The position numbers were made by a program, and so were the translations under genes. The notes under the pieces were generated by a model. That model ran no database searches. It saw nothing but the letters and a program-made list of their open reading frames with translations, and was not told where the DNA came from. A stretch of DNA of 64,000 bases from Clytia hemisphaerica (lineage: Eukaryota; Cnidaria; Hydrozoa; Leptothecata; Clytiidae), in contig CACVBU010001002.1 in the NCBI GenBank assembly GCA_902728285.1, positions 405,970 through 469,969 of the forward strand. The letters are read 5' to 3'. Shown in pieces: positions 1 to 14,413 of the stretch (within the stretch, counting starts at the first letter, position 1; the number at the start of each line of letters is the position of its first letter).

Positions 1-3000
1 ACACAACAGCCATGATGATGAGCTGGAGAATTGTTTTCTGAGCGGGAAGTTCAGCATTTCCAAGTTCGAGAATTCGAATGTGGTTCTGCTATTGATGACC
101 GTTCCTAGAAAGCTGTCAATCACAGCATTCTTGGAGGAAAGCAATTCCAGCTGAGTGGCTTTCTTTGAAAACGAAATGGAAAAACTGATTTGGAAATCAA
201 GCAGATCGAAAAAGTATTTGTAAGCAAATGGATTGCTTTCCAAAGTTCATTTTACAAACGTGATCTTGACGTTGTAACCACAAGCGAAAATTCATCAAAT
301 AACCAAGGCTCTAACTATGCAGCTTTCTAAAGGACAAGACCGTACTTTTTAGGATCATTTCTATAGTACGCGTTCTTCCTTTGCTTCACAGCAATGCGAA
401 ACACAACAGCCATGATGATGAGCTGGAGAATTGTTTTCTGAGCGGGAAGTTCAGCATTTCCAAGTTCGAGAATTCGAATGTGGTTCTGCTATTGATGACC
501 GTTCCTAGAAAGCTGTCAATCACAGCATTCTTGGAGGAAAGCAATTCCAGCTGAGTGGCTTTCTTTGAAAACGAAATGGAAAAACTGATTTGGAAATCAA
601 GCAGATCGAAAAAGTATTTGTAAGCAAATGGATTGCTTTCCAAAGTTCATTTTACAAACGTGATCTTGACGTTGTAACCACAAGCGAAAATTCATCAAAT
701 AACCAAGGCTCTAACTATGCAGCTTTCTAAAGGACAAGACCGTACTTTTTAGGATCATTTCTATAGTACGCGTTCTTCCTTTGCTTCACAGCAATGCGAA
801 ACACAACAGCCATGATGATGAGCTGGAGAATTGTTTTCTGAGCGGGAAGTTCAGCATTTCCAAGTTCGAGAATTCGAATGTGGTTCTGCTATTGATGACC
901 GTTCCTAGAAAGCTGTCAATCACAGCATTCTTGGAGGAAAGCAATTCCAGCTGAGTGGCTTTCTTTGAAAACGAAATGGAAAAACTGATTTGGAAATCAA
1001 GCAGATCGAAAAAGTATTTGTAAGCAAATGGATTGCTTTCCAAAGTTCATTTTACAAACGTGATCTTGACGTTGTAACCACAAGCGAAAATTCATCAAAT
1101 AACCAAGGCTCTAACTATGCAGCTTTCTAAAGGACAAGACCGTACTTTTTAGGATCATTTCTATAGTACGCGTTCTTCCTTTGCTTCACAGCAATGCGAA
1201 ACACAACAGCCATGATGATGAGCTGGAGAATTGTTTTCTGAGCGGGAAGTTCAGCATTTCCAAGTTCGAGAATTCGAATGTGGTTCTGCTATTGATGACC
1301 GTTCCTAGAAAGCTGTCAATCACAGCATTCTTGGAGGAAAGCAATTCCAGCTGAGTGGCTTTCTTTGAAAACGAAATGGAAAAACTGATTTGGAAATCAA
1401 GCAGATCGAAAAAGTATTTGTAAGCAAATGGATTGCTTTCCAAAGTTCATTTTACAAACGTGATCTTGACGTTGTAACCACAAGCGAAAATTCATCAAAT
1501 AACCAAGGCTCTAACTATGCAGCTTTCTAAAGGACAAGACCGTACTTTTTAGGATCATTTCTATAGTACGCGTTCTTCCTTTGCTTCACAGCAATGCGAA
1601 ACACAACAGCCATGATGATGAGCTGGAGAATTGTTTTCTGAGCGGGAAGTTCAGCATTTCCAAGTTCGAGAATTCGAATGTGGTTCTGCTATTGATGACC
1701 GTTCCTAGAAAGCTGTCAATCACAGCATTCTTGGAGGAAAGCAATTCCAGCTGAGTGGCTTTCTTTGAAAACGAAATGGAAAAACTGATTTGGAAATCAA
1801 GCAGATCGAAAAAGTATTTGTAAGCAAATGGATTGCTTTCCAAAGTTCATTTTACAAACGTGATCTTGACGTTGTAACCACAAGCGAAAATTCATCAAAT
1901 AACCAAGGCTCTAACTATGCAGCTTTCTAAAGGACAAGACCGTACTTTTTAGGATCATTTCTATAGTACGCGTTCTTCCTTTGCTTCACAGCAATGCGAA
2001 ACACAACAGCCATGATGATGAGCTGGAGAATTGTTTTCTGAGCGGGAAGTTCAGCATTTCCAAGTTCGAGAATTCGAATGTGGTTCTGCTATTGATGACC
2101 GTTCCTAGAAAGCTGTCAATCACAGCATTCTTGGAGGAAAGCAATTCCAGCTGAGTGGCTTTCTTTGAAAACGAAATGGAAAAACTGATTTGGAAATCAA
2201 GCAGATCGAAAAAGTATTTGTAAGCAAATGGATTGCTTTCCAAAGTTCATTTTACAAACGTGATCTTGACGTTGTAACCACAAGCGAAAATTCATCAAAT
2301 AACCAAGGCTCTAACTATGCAGCTTTCTAAAGGACAAGACCGTACTTTTTAGGATCATTTCTATAGTACGCGTTCTTCCTTTGCTTCACAGCAATGCGAA
2401 ACACAACAGCCATGATGATGAGCTGGAGAATTGTTTTCTGAGCGGGAAGTTCAGCATTTCCAAGTTCGAGAATTCGAATGTGGTTCTGCTATTGATGACC
2501 GTTCCTAGAAAGCTGTCAATCACAGCATTCTTGGAGGAAAGCAATTCCAGCTGAGTGGCTTTCTTTGAAAACGAAATGGAAAAACTGATTTGGAAATCAA
2601 GCAGATCGAAAAAGTATTTGTAAGCAAATGGATTGCTTTCCAAAGTTCATTTTACAAACGTGATCTTGACGTTGTAACCACAAGCGAAAATTCATCAAAT
2701 AACCAAGGCTCTAACTATGCAGCTTTCTAAAGGACAAGACCGTACTTTTTAGGATCATTTCTATAGTACGCGTTCTTCCTTTGCTTCACAGCAATGCGAA
2801 ACACAACAGCCATGATGATGAGCTGGAGAATTGTTTTCTGAGCGGGAAGTTCAGCATTTCCAAGTTCGAGAATTCGAATGTGGTTCTGCTATTGATGACC
2901 GTTCCTAGAAAGCTGTCAATCACAGCATTCTTGGAGGAAAGCAATTCCAGCTGAGTGGCTTTCTTTGAAAACGAAATGGAAAAACTGATTTGGAAATCAA

Positions 3001-6000
3001 GCAGATCGAAAAAGTATTTGTAAGCAAATGGATTGCTTTCCAAAGTTCATTTTACAAACGTGATCTTGACGTTGTAACCACAAGCGAAAATTCATCAAAT
3101 AACCAAGGCTCTAACTATGCAGCTTTCTAAAGGACAAGACCGTACTTTTTAGGATCATTTCTATAGTACGCGTTCTTCCTTTGCTTCACAGCAATGCGAA
3201 ACACAACAGCCATGATGATGAGCTGGAGAATTGTTTTCTGAGCGGGAAGTTCAGCATTTCCAAGTTCGAGAATTCGAATGTGGTTCTGCTATTGATGACC
3301 GTTCCTAGAAAGCTGTCAATCACAGCATTCTTGGAGGAAAGCAATTCCAGCTGAGTGGCTTTCTTTGAAAACGAAATGGAAAAACTGATTTGGAAATCAA
3401 GCAGATCGAAAAAGTATTTGTAAGCAAATGGATTGCTTTCCAAAGTTCATTTTACAAACGTGATCTTGACGTTGTAACCACAAGCGAAAATTCATCAAAT
3501 AACCAAGGCTCTAACTATGCAGCTTTCTAAAGGACAAGACCGTACTTTTTAGGATCATTTCTATAGTACGCGTTCTTCCTTTGCTTCACAGCAATGCGAA
3601 ACACAACAGCCATGATGATGAGCTGGAGAATTGTTTTCTGAGCGGGAAGTTCAGCATTTCCAAGTTCGAGAATTCGAATGTGGTTCTGCTATTGATGACC
3701 GTTCCTAGAAAGCTGTCAATCACAGCATTCTTGGAGGAAAGCAATTCCAGCTGAGTGGCTTTCTTTGAAAACGAAATGGAAAAACTGATTTGGAAATCAA
3801 GCAGATCGAAAAAGTATTTGTAAGCAAATGGATTGCTTTCCAAAGTTCATTTTACAAACGTGATCTTGACGTTGTAACCACAAGCGAAAATTCATCAAAT
3901 AACCAAGGCTCTAACTATGCAGCTTTCTAAAGGACAAGACCGTACTTTTTAGGATCATTTCTATAGTACGCGTTCTTCCTTTGCTTCACAGCAATGCGAA
4001 ACACAACAGCCATGATGATGAGCTGGAGAATTGTTTTCTGAGCGGGAAGTTCAGCATTTCCAAGTTCGAGAATTCGAATGTGGTTCTGCTATTGATGACC
4101 GTTCCTAGAAAGCTGTCAATCACAGCATTCTTGGAGGAAAGCAATTCCAGCTGAGTGGCTTTCTTTGAAAACGAAATGGAAAAACTGATTTGGAAATCAA
4201 GCAGATCGAAAAAGTATTTGTAAGCAAATGGATTGCTTTCCAAAGTTCATTTTACAAACGTGATCTTGACGTTGTAACCACAAGCGAAAATTCATCAAAT
4301 AACCAAGGCTCTAACTATGCAGCTTTCTAAAGGACAAGACCGTACTTTTTAGGATCATTTCTATAGTACGCGTTCTTCCTTTGCTTCACAGCAATGCGAA
4401 ACACAACAGCCATGATGATGAGCTGGAGAATTGTTTTCTGAGCGGGAAGTTCAGCATTTCCAAGTTCGAGAATTCGAATGTGGTTCTGCTATTGATGACC
4501 GTTCCTAGAAAGCTGTCAATCACAGCATTCTTGGAGGAAAGCAATTCCAGCTGAGTGGCTTTCTTTGAAAACGAAATGGAAAAACTGATTTGGAAATCAA
4601 GCAGATCGAAAAAGTATTTGTAAGCAAATGGATTGCTTTCCAAAGTTCATTTTACAAACGTGATCTTGACGTTGTAACCACAAGCGAAAATTCATCAAAT
4701 AACCAAGGCTCTAACTATGCAGCTTTCTAAAGGACAAGACCGTACTTTTTAGGATCATTTCTATAGTACGCGTTCTTCCTTTGCTTCACAGCAATGCGAA
4801 ACACAACAGCCATGATGATGAGCTGGAGAATTGTTTTCTGAGCGGGAAGTTCAGCATTTCCAAGTTCGAGAATTCGAATGTGGTTCTGCTATTGATGACC
4901 GTTCCTAGAAAGCTGTCAATCACAGCATTCTTGGAGGAAAGCAATTCCAGCTGAGTGGCTTTCTTTGAAAACGAAATGGAAAAACTGATTTGGAAATCAA
5001 GCAGATCGAAAAAGTATTTGTAAGCAAATGGATTGCTTTCCAAAGTTCATTTTACAAACGTGATCTTGACGTTGTAACCACAAGCGAAAATTCATCAAAT
5101 AACCAAGGCTCTAACTATGCAGCTTTCTAAAGGACAAGACCGTACTTTTTAGGATCATTTCTATAGTACGCGTTCTTCCTTTGCTTCACAGCAATGCGAA
5201 ACACAACAGCCATGATGATGAGCTGGAGAATTGTTTTCTGAGCGGGAAGTTCAGCATTTCCAAGTTCGAGAATTCGAATGTGGTTCTGCTATTGATGACC
5301 GTTCCTAGAAAGCTGTCAATCACAGCATTCTTGGAGGAAAGCAATTCCAGCTGAGTGGCTTTCTTTGAAAACGAAATGGAAAAACTGATTTGGAAATCAA
5401 GCAGATCGAAAAAGTATTTGTAAGCAAATGGATTGCTTTCCAAAGTTCATTTTACAAACGTGATCTTGACGTTGTAACCACAAGCGAAAATTCATCAAAT
5501 AACCAAGGCTCTAACTATGCAGCTTTCTAAAGGACAAGACCGTACTTTTTAGGATCATTTCTATAGTACGCGTTCTTCCTTTGCTTCACAGCAATGCGAA
5601 ACACAACAGCCATGATGATGAGCTGGAGAATTGTTTTCTGAGCGGGAAGTTCAGCATTTCCAAGTTCGAGAATTCGAATGTGGTTCTGCTATTGATGACC
5701 GTTCCTAGAAAGCTGTCAATCACAGCATTCTTGGAGGAAAGCAATTCCAGCTGAGTGGCTTTCTTTGAAAACGAAATGGAAAAACTGATTTGGAAATCAA
5801 GCAGATCGAAAAAGTATTTGTAAGCAAATGGATTGCTTTCCAAAGTTCATTTTACAAACGTGATCTTGACGTTGTAACCACAAGCGAAAATTCATCAAAT
5901 AACCAAGGCTCTAACTATGCAGCTTTCTAAAGGACAAGACCGTACTTTTTAGGATCATTTCTATAGTACGCGTTCTTCCTTTGCTTCACAGCAATGCGAA

Positions 6001-9000
6001 ACACAACAGCCATGATGATGAGCTGGAGAATTGTTTTCTGAGCGGGAAGTTCAGCATTTCCAAGTTCGAGAATTCGAATGTGGTTCTGCTATTGATGACC
6101 GTTCCTAGAAAGCTGTCAATCACAGCATTCTTGGAGGAAAGCAATTCCAGCTGAGTGGCTTTCTTTGAAAACGAAATGGAAAAACTGATTTGGAAATCAA
6201 GCAGATCGAAAAAGTATTTGTAAGCAAATGGATTGCTTTCCAAAGTTCATTTTACAAACGTGATCTTGACGTTGTAACCACAAGCGAAAATTCATCAAAT
6301 AACCAAGGCTCTAACTATGCAGCTTTCTAAAGGACAAGACCGTACTTTTTAGGATCATTTCTATAGTACGCGTTCTTCCTTTGCTTCACAGCAATGCGAA
6401 ACACAACAGCCATGATGATGAGCTGGAGAATTGTTTTCTGAGCGGGAAGTTCAGCATTTCCAAGTTCGAGAATTCGAATGTGGTTCTGCTATTGATGACC
6501 GTTCCTAGAAAGCTGTCAATCACAGCATTCTTGGAGGAAAGCAATTCCAGCTGAGTGGCTTTCTTTGAAAACGAAATGGAAAAACTGATTTGGAAATCAA
6601 GCAGATCGAAAAAGTATTTGTAAGCAAATGGATTGCTTTCCAAAGTTCATTTTACAAACGTGATCTTGACGTTGTAACCACAAGCGAAAATTCATCAAAT
6701 AACCAAGGCTCTAACTATGCAGCTTTCTAAAGGACAAGACCGTACTTTTTAGGATCATTTCTATAGTACGCGTTCTTCCTTTGCTTCACAGCAATGCGAA
6801 ACACAACAGCCATGATGATGAGCTGGAGAATTGTTTTCTGAGCGGGAAGTTCAGCATTTCCAAGTTCGAGAATTCGAATGTGGTTCTGCTATTGATGACC
6901 GTTCCTAGAAAGCTGTCAATCACAGCATTCTTGGAGGAAAGCAATTCCAGCTGAGTGGCTTTCTTTGAAAACGAAATGGAAAAACTGATTTGGAAATCAA
7001 GCAGATCGAAAAAGTATTTGTAAGCAAATGGATTGCTTTCCAAAGTTCATTTTACAAACGTGATCTTGACGTTGTAACCACAAGCGAAAATTCATCAAAT
7101 AACCAAGGCTCTAACTATGCAGCTTTCTAAAGGACAAGACCGTACTTTTTAGGATCATTTCTATAGTACGCGTTCTTCCTTTGCTTCACAGCAATGCGAA
7201 ACACAACAGCCATGATGATGAGCTGGAGAATTGTTTTCTGAGCGGGAAGTTCAGCATTTCCAAGTTCGAGAATTCGAATGTGGTTCTGCTATTGATGACC
7301 GTTCCTAGAAAGCTGTCAATCACAGCATTCTTGGAGGAAAGCAATTCCAGCTGAGTGGCTTTCTTTGAAAACGAAATGGAAAAACTGATTTGGAAATCAA
7401 GCAGATCGAAAAAGTATTTGTAAGCAAATGGATTGCTTTCCAAAGTTCATTTTACAAACGTGATCTTGACGTTGTAACCACAAGCGAAAATTCATCAAAT
7501 AACCAAGGCTCTAACTATGCAGCTTTCTAAAGGACAAGACCGTACTTTTTAGGATCATTTCTATAGTACGCGTTCTTCCTTTGCTTCACAGCAATGCGAA
7601 ACACAACAGCCATGATGATGAGCTGGAGAATTGTTTTCTGAGCGGGAAGTTCAGCATTTCCAAGTTCGAGAATTCGAATGTGGTTCTGCTATTGATGACC
7701 GTTCCTAGAAAGCTGTCAATCACAGCATTCTTGGAGGAAAGCAATTCCAGCTGAGTGGCTTTCTTTGAAAACGAAATGGAAAAACTGATTTGGAAATCAA
7801 GCAGATCGAAAAAGTATTTGTAAGCAAATGGATTGCTTTCCAAAGTTCATTTTACAAACGTGATCTTGACGTTGTAACCACAAGCGAAAATTCATCAAAT
7901 AACCAAGGCTCTAACTATGCAGCTTTCTAAAGGACAAGACCGTACTTTTTAGGATCATTTCTATAGTACGCGTTCTTCCTTTGCTTCACAGCAATGCGAA
8001 ACACAACAGCCATGATGATGAGCTGGAGAATTGTTTTCTGAGCGGGAAGTTCAGCATTTCCAAGTTCGAGAATTCGAATGTGGTTCTGCTATTGATGACC
8101 GTTCCTAGAAAGCTGTCAATCACAGCATTCTTGGAGGAAAGCAATTCCAGCTGAGTGGCTTTCTTTGAAAACGAAATGGAAAAACTGATTTGGAAATCAA
8201 GCAGATCGAAAAAGTATTTGTAAGCAAATGGATTGCTTTCCAAAGTTCATTTTACAAACGTGATCTTGACGTTGTAACCACAAGCGAAAATTCATCAAAT
8301 AACCAAGGCTCTAACTATGCAGCTTTCTAAAGGACAAGACCGTACTTTTTAGGATCATTTCTATAGTACGCGTTCTTCCTTTGCTTCACAGCAATGCGAA
8401 ACACAACAGCCATGATGATGAGCTGGAGAATTGTTTTCTGAGCGGGAAGTTCAGCATTTCCAAGTTCGAGAATTCGAATGTGGTTCTGCTATTGATGACC
8501 GTTCCTAGAAAGCTGTCAATCACAGCATTCTTGGAGGAAAGCAATTCCAGCTGAGTGGCTTTCTTTGAAAACGAAATGGAAAAACTGATTTGGAAATCAA
8601 GCAGATCGAAAAAGTATTTGTAAGCAAATGGATTGCTTTCCAAAGTTCATTTTACAAACGTGATCTTGACGTTGTAACCACAAGCGAAAATTCATCAAAT
8701 AACCAAGGCTCTAACTATGCAGCTTTCTAAAGGACAAGACCGTACTTTTTAGGATCATTTCTATAGTACGCGTTCTTCCTTTGCTTCACAGCAATGCGAA
8801 ACACAACAGCCATGATGATGAGCTGGAGAATTGTTTTCTGAGCGGGAAGTTCAGCATTTCCAAGTTCGAGAATTCGAATGTGGTTCTGCTATTGATGACC
8901 GTTCCTAGAAAGCTGTCAATCACAGCATTCTTGGAGGAAAGCAATTCCAGCTGAGTGGCTTTCTTTGAAAACGAAATGGAAAAACTGATTTGGAAATCAA

Positions 9001-12000
9001 GCAGATCGAAAAAGTATTTGTAAGCAAATGGATTGCTTTCCAAAGTTCATTTTACAAACGTGATCTTGACGTTGTAACCACAAGCGAAAATTCATCAAAT
9101 AACCAAGGCTCTAACTATGCAGCTTTCTAAAGGACAAGACCGTACTTTTTAGGATCATTTCTATAGTACGCGTTCTTCCTTTGCTTCACAGCAATGCGAA
9201 ACACAACAGCCATGATGATGAGCTGGAGAATTGTTTTCTGAGCGGGAAGTTCAGCATTTCCAAGTTCGAGAATTCGAATGTGGTTCTGCTATTGATGACC
9301 GTTCCTAGAAAGCTGTCAATCACAGCATTCTTGGAGGAAAGCAATTCCAGCTGAGTGGCTTTCTTTGAAAACGAAATGGAAAAACTGATTTGGAAATCAA
9401 GCAGATCGAAAAAGTATTTGTAAGCAAATGGATTGCTTTCCAAAGTTCATTTTACAAACGTGATCTTGACGTTGTAACCACAAGCGAAAATTCATCAAAT
9501 AACCAAGGCTCTAACTATGCAGCTTTCTAAAGGACAAGACCGTACTTTTTAGGATCATTTCTATAGTACGCGTTCTTCCTTTGCTTCACAGCAATGCGAA
9601 ACACAACAGCCATGATGATGAGCTGGAGAATTGTTTTCTGAGCGGGAAGTTCAGCATTTCCAAGTTCGAGAATTCGAATGTGGTTCTGCTATTGATGACC
9701 GTTCCTAGAAAGCTGTCAATCACAGCATTCTTGGAGGAAAGCAATTCCAGCTGAGTGGCTTTCTTTGAAAACGAAATGGAAAAACTGATTTGGAAATCAA
9801 GCAGATCGAAAAAGTATTTGTAAGCAAATGGATTGCTTTCCAAAGTTCATTTTACAAACGTGATCTTGACGTTGTAACCACAAGCGAAAATTCATCAAAT
9901 AACCAAGGCTCTAACTATGCAGCTTTCTAAAGGACAAGACCGTACTTTTTAGGATCATTTCTATAGTACGCGTTCTTCCTTTGCTTCACAGCAATGCGAA
10001 ACACAACAGCCATGATGATGAGCTGGAGAATTGTTTTCTGAGCGGGAAGTTCAGCATTTCCAAGTTCGAGAATTCGAATGTGGTTCTGCTATTGATGACC
10101 GTTCCTAGAAAGCTGTCAATCACAGCATTCTTGGAGGAAAGCAATTCCAGCTGAGTGGCTTTCTTTGAAAACGAAATGGAAAAACTGATTTGGAAATCAA
10201 GCAGATCGAAAAAGTATTTGTAAGCAAATGGATTGCTTTCCAAAGTTCATTTTACAAACGTGATCTTGACGTTGTAACCACAAGCGAAAATTCATCAAAT
10301 AACCAAGGCTCTAACTATGCAGCTTTCTAAAGGACAAGACCGTACTTTTTAGGATCATTTCTATAGTACGCGTTCTTCCTTTGCTTCACAGCAATGCGAA
10401 ACACAACAGCCATGATGATGAGCTGGAGAATTGTTTTCTGAGCGGGAAGTTCAGCATTTCCAAGTTCGAGAATTCGAATGTGGTTCTGCTATTGATGACC
10501 GTTCCTAGAAAGCTGTCAATCACAGCATTCTTGGAGGAAAGCAATTCCAGCTGAGTGGCTTTCTTTGAAAACGAAATGGAAAAACTGATTTGGAAATCAA
10601 GCAGATCGAAAAAGTATTTGTAAGCAAATGGATTGCTTTCCAAAGTTCATTTTACAAACGTGATCTTGACGTTGTAACCACAAGCGAAAATTCATCAAAT
10701 AACCAAGGCTCTAACTATGCAGCTTTCTAAAGGACAAGACCGTACTTTTTAGGATCATTTCTATAGTACGCGTTCTTCCTTTGCTTCACAGCAATGCGAA
10801 ACACAACAGCCATGATGATGAGCTGGAGAATTGTTTTCTGAGCGGGAAGTTCAGCATTTCCAAGTTCGAGAATTCGAATGTGGTTCTGCTATTGATGACC
10901 GTTCCTAGAAAGCTGTCAATCACAGCATTCTTGGAGGAAAGCAATTCCAGCTGAGTGGCTTTCTTTGAAAACGAAATGGAAAAACTGATTTGGAAATCAA
11001 GCAGATCGAAAAAGTATTTGTAAACAAATGGATTGCTTTCCAAAGTTTACTTTACAAACGTGATCTTGACGTTGTAACCACAAGCGAAAATTCATCAAAT
11101 AACCAAGGATCTAACTATGCAGCTTTCTAAAGGACAAGACCGTACTATTTAGGATCATTTCTATAGTACGCGTTCTTCCTTTGCTTCACAGCAATGCGAA
11201 ACACAACAGCCATGATGATGAGCTGGAGAATTGTTTTCTGAGCGGGAAGTTCAGCATTTCCAAGTTCGAGAATTCGAATGTGGTTCTGCTATTGATGACC
11301 GTTCCTAGAAAGCTGTCAATCACAGCATTCTTGGAGGAAAGCAATTCCAGCTGAGTGGCTTTCTTTGAAAACGAAATGGAAAAACTGATTTGGAAATCAA
11401 GCAGATCGAAAAAGTATTTGTAAGCAAATGGATTGCTTTCCAAAGTTCATTTTACAAACGTGATCTTGACGTTGTAACCACAAGCGAAAATTCATCAAAT
11501 AACCAAGTCTCTAACTATGCAGCTTTCTAAAGGACAAGACCGTACTTTTTAGGATCATTTCTTTAGTACGCGTTCTTCCTTTGCTTCACAGCAATGCGAA
11601 ACACAACAGCCATGATGATGAGCTGGAGAATTGTTTTCTGAGCGGGAAGTTCAGCATTTCCAAGTTCGAGAATTCGAATGTGGTTCTGCTATTGATGACC
11701 GTTCCTAGAAAGCTGTCAATCACAGCATTCTTGGAGGAAAGCAATTCCAGCTGAGTGGCTTTCTTTGAAAACGAAATGGAAAAACTGATTTGGAAATCAA
11801 GCAGATCGAAAAAGTATTTGTAAGCAAATGGATTGCTTTCCAAAGTTCACTTTACAAACGTGATCTTGACGTTGTAACCACAAGCGAAAATTCATCAAAT
11901 AACCAAGGCTCTAACTATGCAGCTTTCTAAGGGACAAGACCGTACTTTTTAGGATCATTTCTATAGTACGCGTTCTTCCTTTGCTTCACAGCAATGCGAA

Positions 12001-14413
12001 ACATAACAGCCATGATGATGAGCTGGAGAATTGTTTTCTGAGCGGGAAGTTCAGCATCTAAGTTCGAGAATTCGAATGTGGTTCTGCTATTGATGACCGT
12101 TCCTAGAAAGCTGTCAATCACAGCATTCTTGGAGGAAAGCAATTCCAGCTGAGTGGCTTTCTCTGAAAACGAAATGGAAAAACTGATTTGGAAATCAAGC
12201 AGATCGAAAAAGTATTTGTAAACAAATGGATTGCTTTCCAAAGTTTACTTTACAAACGTGATCTTGACGTTGTAACCACAAGCGAAAATTCATCAAATAA
12301 CCAAGGGTCTAACTATGCAGCTTTCTAAAGGACAAGACCGTACTATTTGGATCATTTCTATAGTACGCGTTCTTCCTTTGCTTCACAACAATGCGAAACA
12401 CAACAGCCATGATGATGAGCTGGAGAATTGTTTTCTGAGCGGGAAGTTCAGCATTTCCAAGTTCGAGAATTCGAATGTGGTTCTGCTATTGATGACCGTT
12501 CCTAGAAAGCTGTCAATCACAGCATTCTTGGAGGAAAGCAATTCCAGCTGAGTGGCTTTCTTTGAAAACGAAATGGAAAAACTGATTTGGAAATCAAGCA
12601 GATCGAAAAAGTATTTGTAAGCAAATGGATTGCTTTCCAAAGTTCACTTTACAAACGTGATCTTGACGTTGTAACCACAAACGAAAATTCATCAAATAAC
12701 CAAGGCTCTAACTATGCAGCTTTCTAAAGGACAAGACCGTACTTTTTAGGATCATTTCTATAGTACGCGTTCTTCCTTTACTTCACAGCAATGCGAAACA
12801 CAACAGCCATGATGATGAGCTGGAGAATTGTTTTCTGAGCGGGAAGTTCAGCATTTCCAAGTTCGAGAATTCGAATGTGGTTCCGCTATTGATGACCGTT
12901 CCTAGAAAGCTGTCAATCACAGCATTCTTGGAGGAAAGCAATTCCAGCTGAGTGGCTTTCTTTGAAAACGAAATGGAAAAACTGATTTGGAAATCAAGCA
13001 GATCGAAAAAGTATTTGTAAGCAAATGGATTGCTTTCCAAAGTTCATTTTACAAACGTGATCTTGACGTTGTAACCACAAGCGAAAATTCATCAAATAAC
13101 CAAGGCTCTAACTATGCAGCTTTCTAAAGGACAAGACCGTACTTTTTAGGATCATTTCTATAGTACGCGTCCTTCCTTTGCTTCACAGCAATGCGAAACA
13201 CAACAGCCATGATGATGAGCTGGATAATTGTTTTCTGAGCGGGAAGTTCAGCATTTCCAAGTTCGAGAATTCGAATGTGGTTCTGCTATTGATGACCGTT
13301 CCTAGAAAGCTGTCAATCACAGCATTCTTGGAGGAAAGCAATTCCAGCTGAGTGGCTTTCTTTGAAAACGAAATGGAAAAACTGATTTGGAAATCAAGCA
13401 GATCGAAAAAGTATTTGTAAGCAAATGGATTGCTTTCCAAAGTTCATTTTACAAACGTGATCTTGACGTTGTAACCACAAGCGAAAATTCATCAAATAAC
13501 CAAGGCTCTAACTATGCAGCTTTCTAAAGGACAAGACCGTACTTTTTAGGATCATTTCTATAGTACACGTTCTTCCTTTGCTTCACAGCAATGCGAAACA
13601 CAACAGCCATGATGATGAGCTGGAGAATTGTTTTCTGAGCGGGAAGTTCAGCATTTCCAAGTTCGAGAATTCGAATGTGGTTCTACTATTGATGACCGTT
13701 CCTAGAAAGCTGTCAATCACAGCATTCTTGGAGGAAAGCAATTCCAGCTGAGTGGCTTTCTTTGAAAACGAAATGGAAAAACTGATTTGGAAATCAAGCA
13801 GATCGAAAAAGTATTTGTAAGCAAATGGATTGCTTTCCAAAGTTCATTTTACAAACGTGATCTTGACGTTGTAACCACAAGCGAAAATTCATCAAATAAC
13901 CAAGGCTCTAACTATGCAGCTTTCTAAAGGACAAGACCGTACTTTCTAGGAGCATTTCTATAGTACGCGTCCTTCCTTTGCTTCACAGCAATGCGAAACA
14001 CAACAGCCATGATGATGAGCTGGAGAATTGTTTTCTGAGCGGGAAGTTCAGCATTTCCAAGTTCGAGAATTCGAATGTGGTTCTGCTATTGATGACCGTT
14101 CCTAGAAAGCTGTCAATCACAGCATTCTTGGAGGAAAGCGATTCCAGCTGAGTGGCTTTCTTTGAAAACGAAATGGAAAAACTGATTTGGAAATCAAGCA
14201 GATCGAAAAAGTATTAGTAAGCAAATGGATTGCTTTCCAAAGTTCATTTTACAAACGTGATCTTGACTTTGTTACCACAAGCGAAAATTCATCAAATAAC
14301 CAAGGCTCTAACTATGCAGCTTTCTAAAGGACAAGACCGTACTTTTTAGGATCATTTCTATAGTACGCGTTCTTCCTTTGCTTCACAGCAATGCGAAACA
14401 CAACAGCCATGAT
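1..14413. repeat. 400-bp satellite array, left block (~36 units)
   Basis: Head-to-tail tandem array of a monomer that is exactly 400 bp in the left part. The window opens inside a unit, so the array extends beyond position 1. Each unit has an EcoRI site inside an AGTTCGAGAATTCGAATG stretch and a minus-strand open frame of 85 codons. From 1 to about 11020 I saw no base difference between units. From 11024 onward units carry substitutions and a 2-bp deletion (near 12057, giving a 398-bp unit). The block ends inside a unit at 14413, where the retrotransposon begins. I recognise no known satellite family. Confidence 0.97.
14393..14413. repeat. Direct repeat flanking the retrotransposon, left copy
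   Basis: A 21-base stretch of satellite monomer beginning GCGAAACACAAC and ending CATGAT lies directly at the 3' end of the minus-strand retrotransposon and is repeated at 20162-20182 at its 5' end. This is the size and position expected of a target-site duplication made by target-primed reverse transcription. Because the flank is itself a tandem repeat, recombination between units could also place the same bases on both sides. Confidence 0.75.

Noticed and set aside
386..643. 85-codon minus-strand frame repeated in each satellite unit as a multicopy gene family
   Set aside because: The frames are spaced exactly at the monomer length with no promoter or flank variation, and 400 bp is not a multiple of three. 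They are better read as one repeat copied many times than as genes. Kept only as a finding on the origin of the monomer.
1..14413. CRISPR array or rRNA gene repeats
   Set aside because: The monomer is a continuous 400-bp unit with no repeat/spacer alternation, in a genome with spliceosomal introns, and no conserved rRNA stretch is present.
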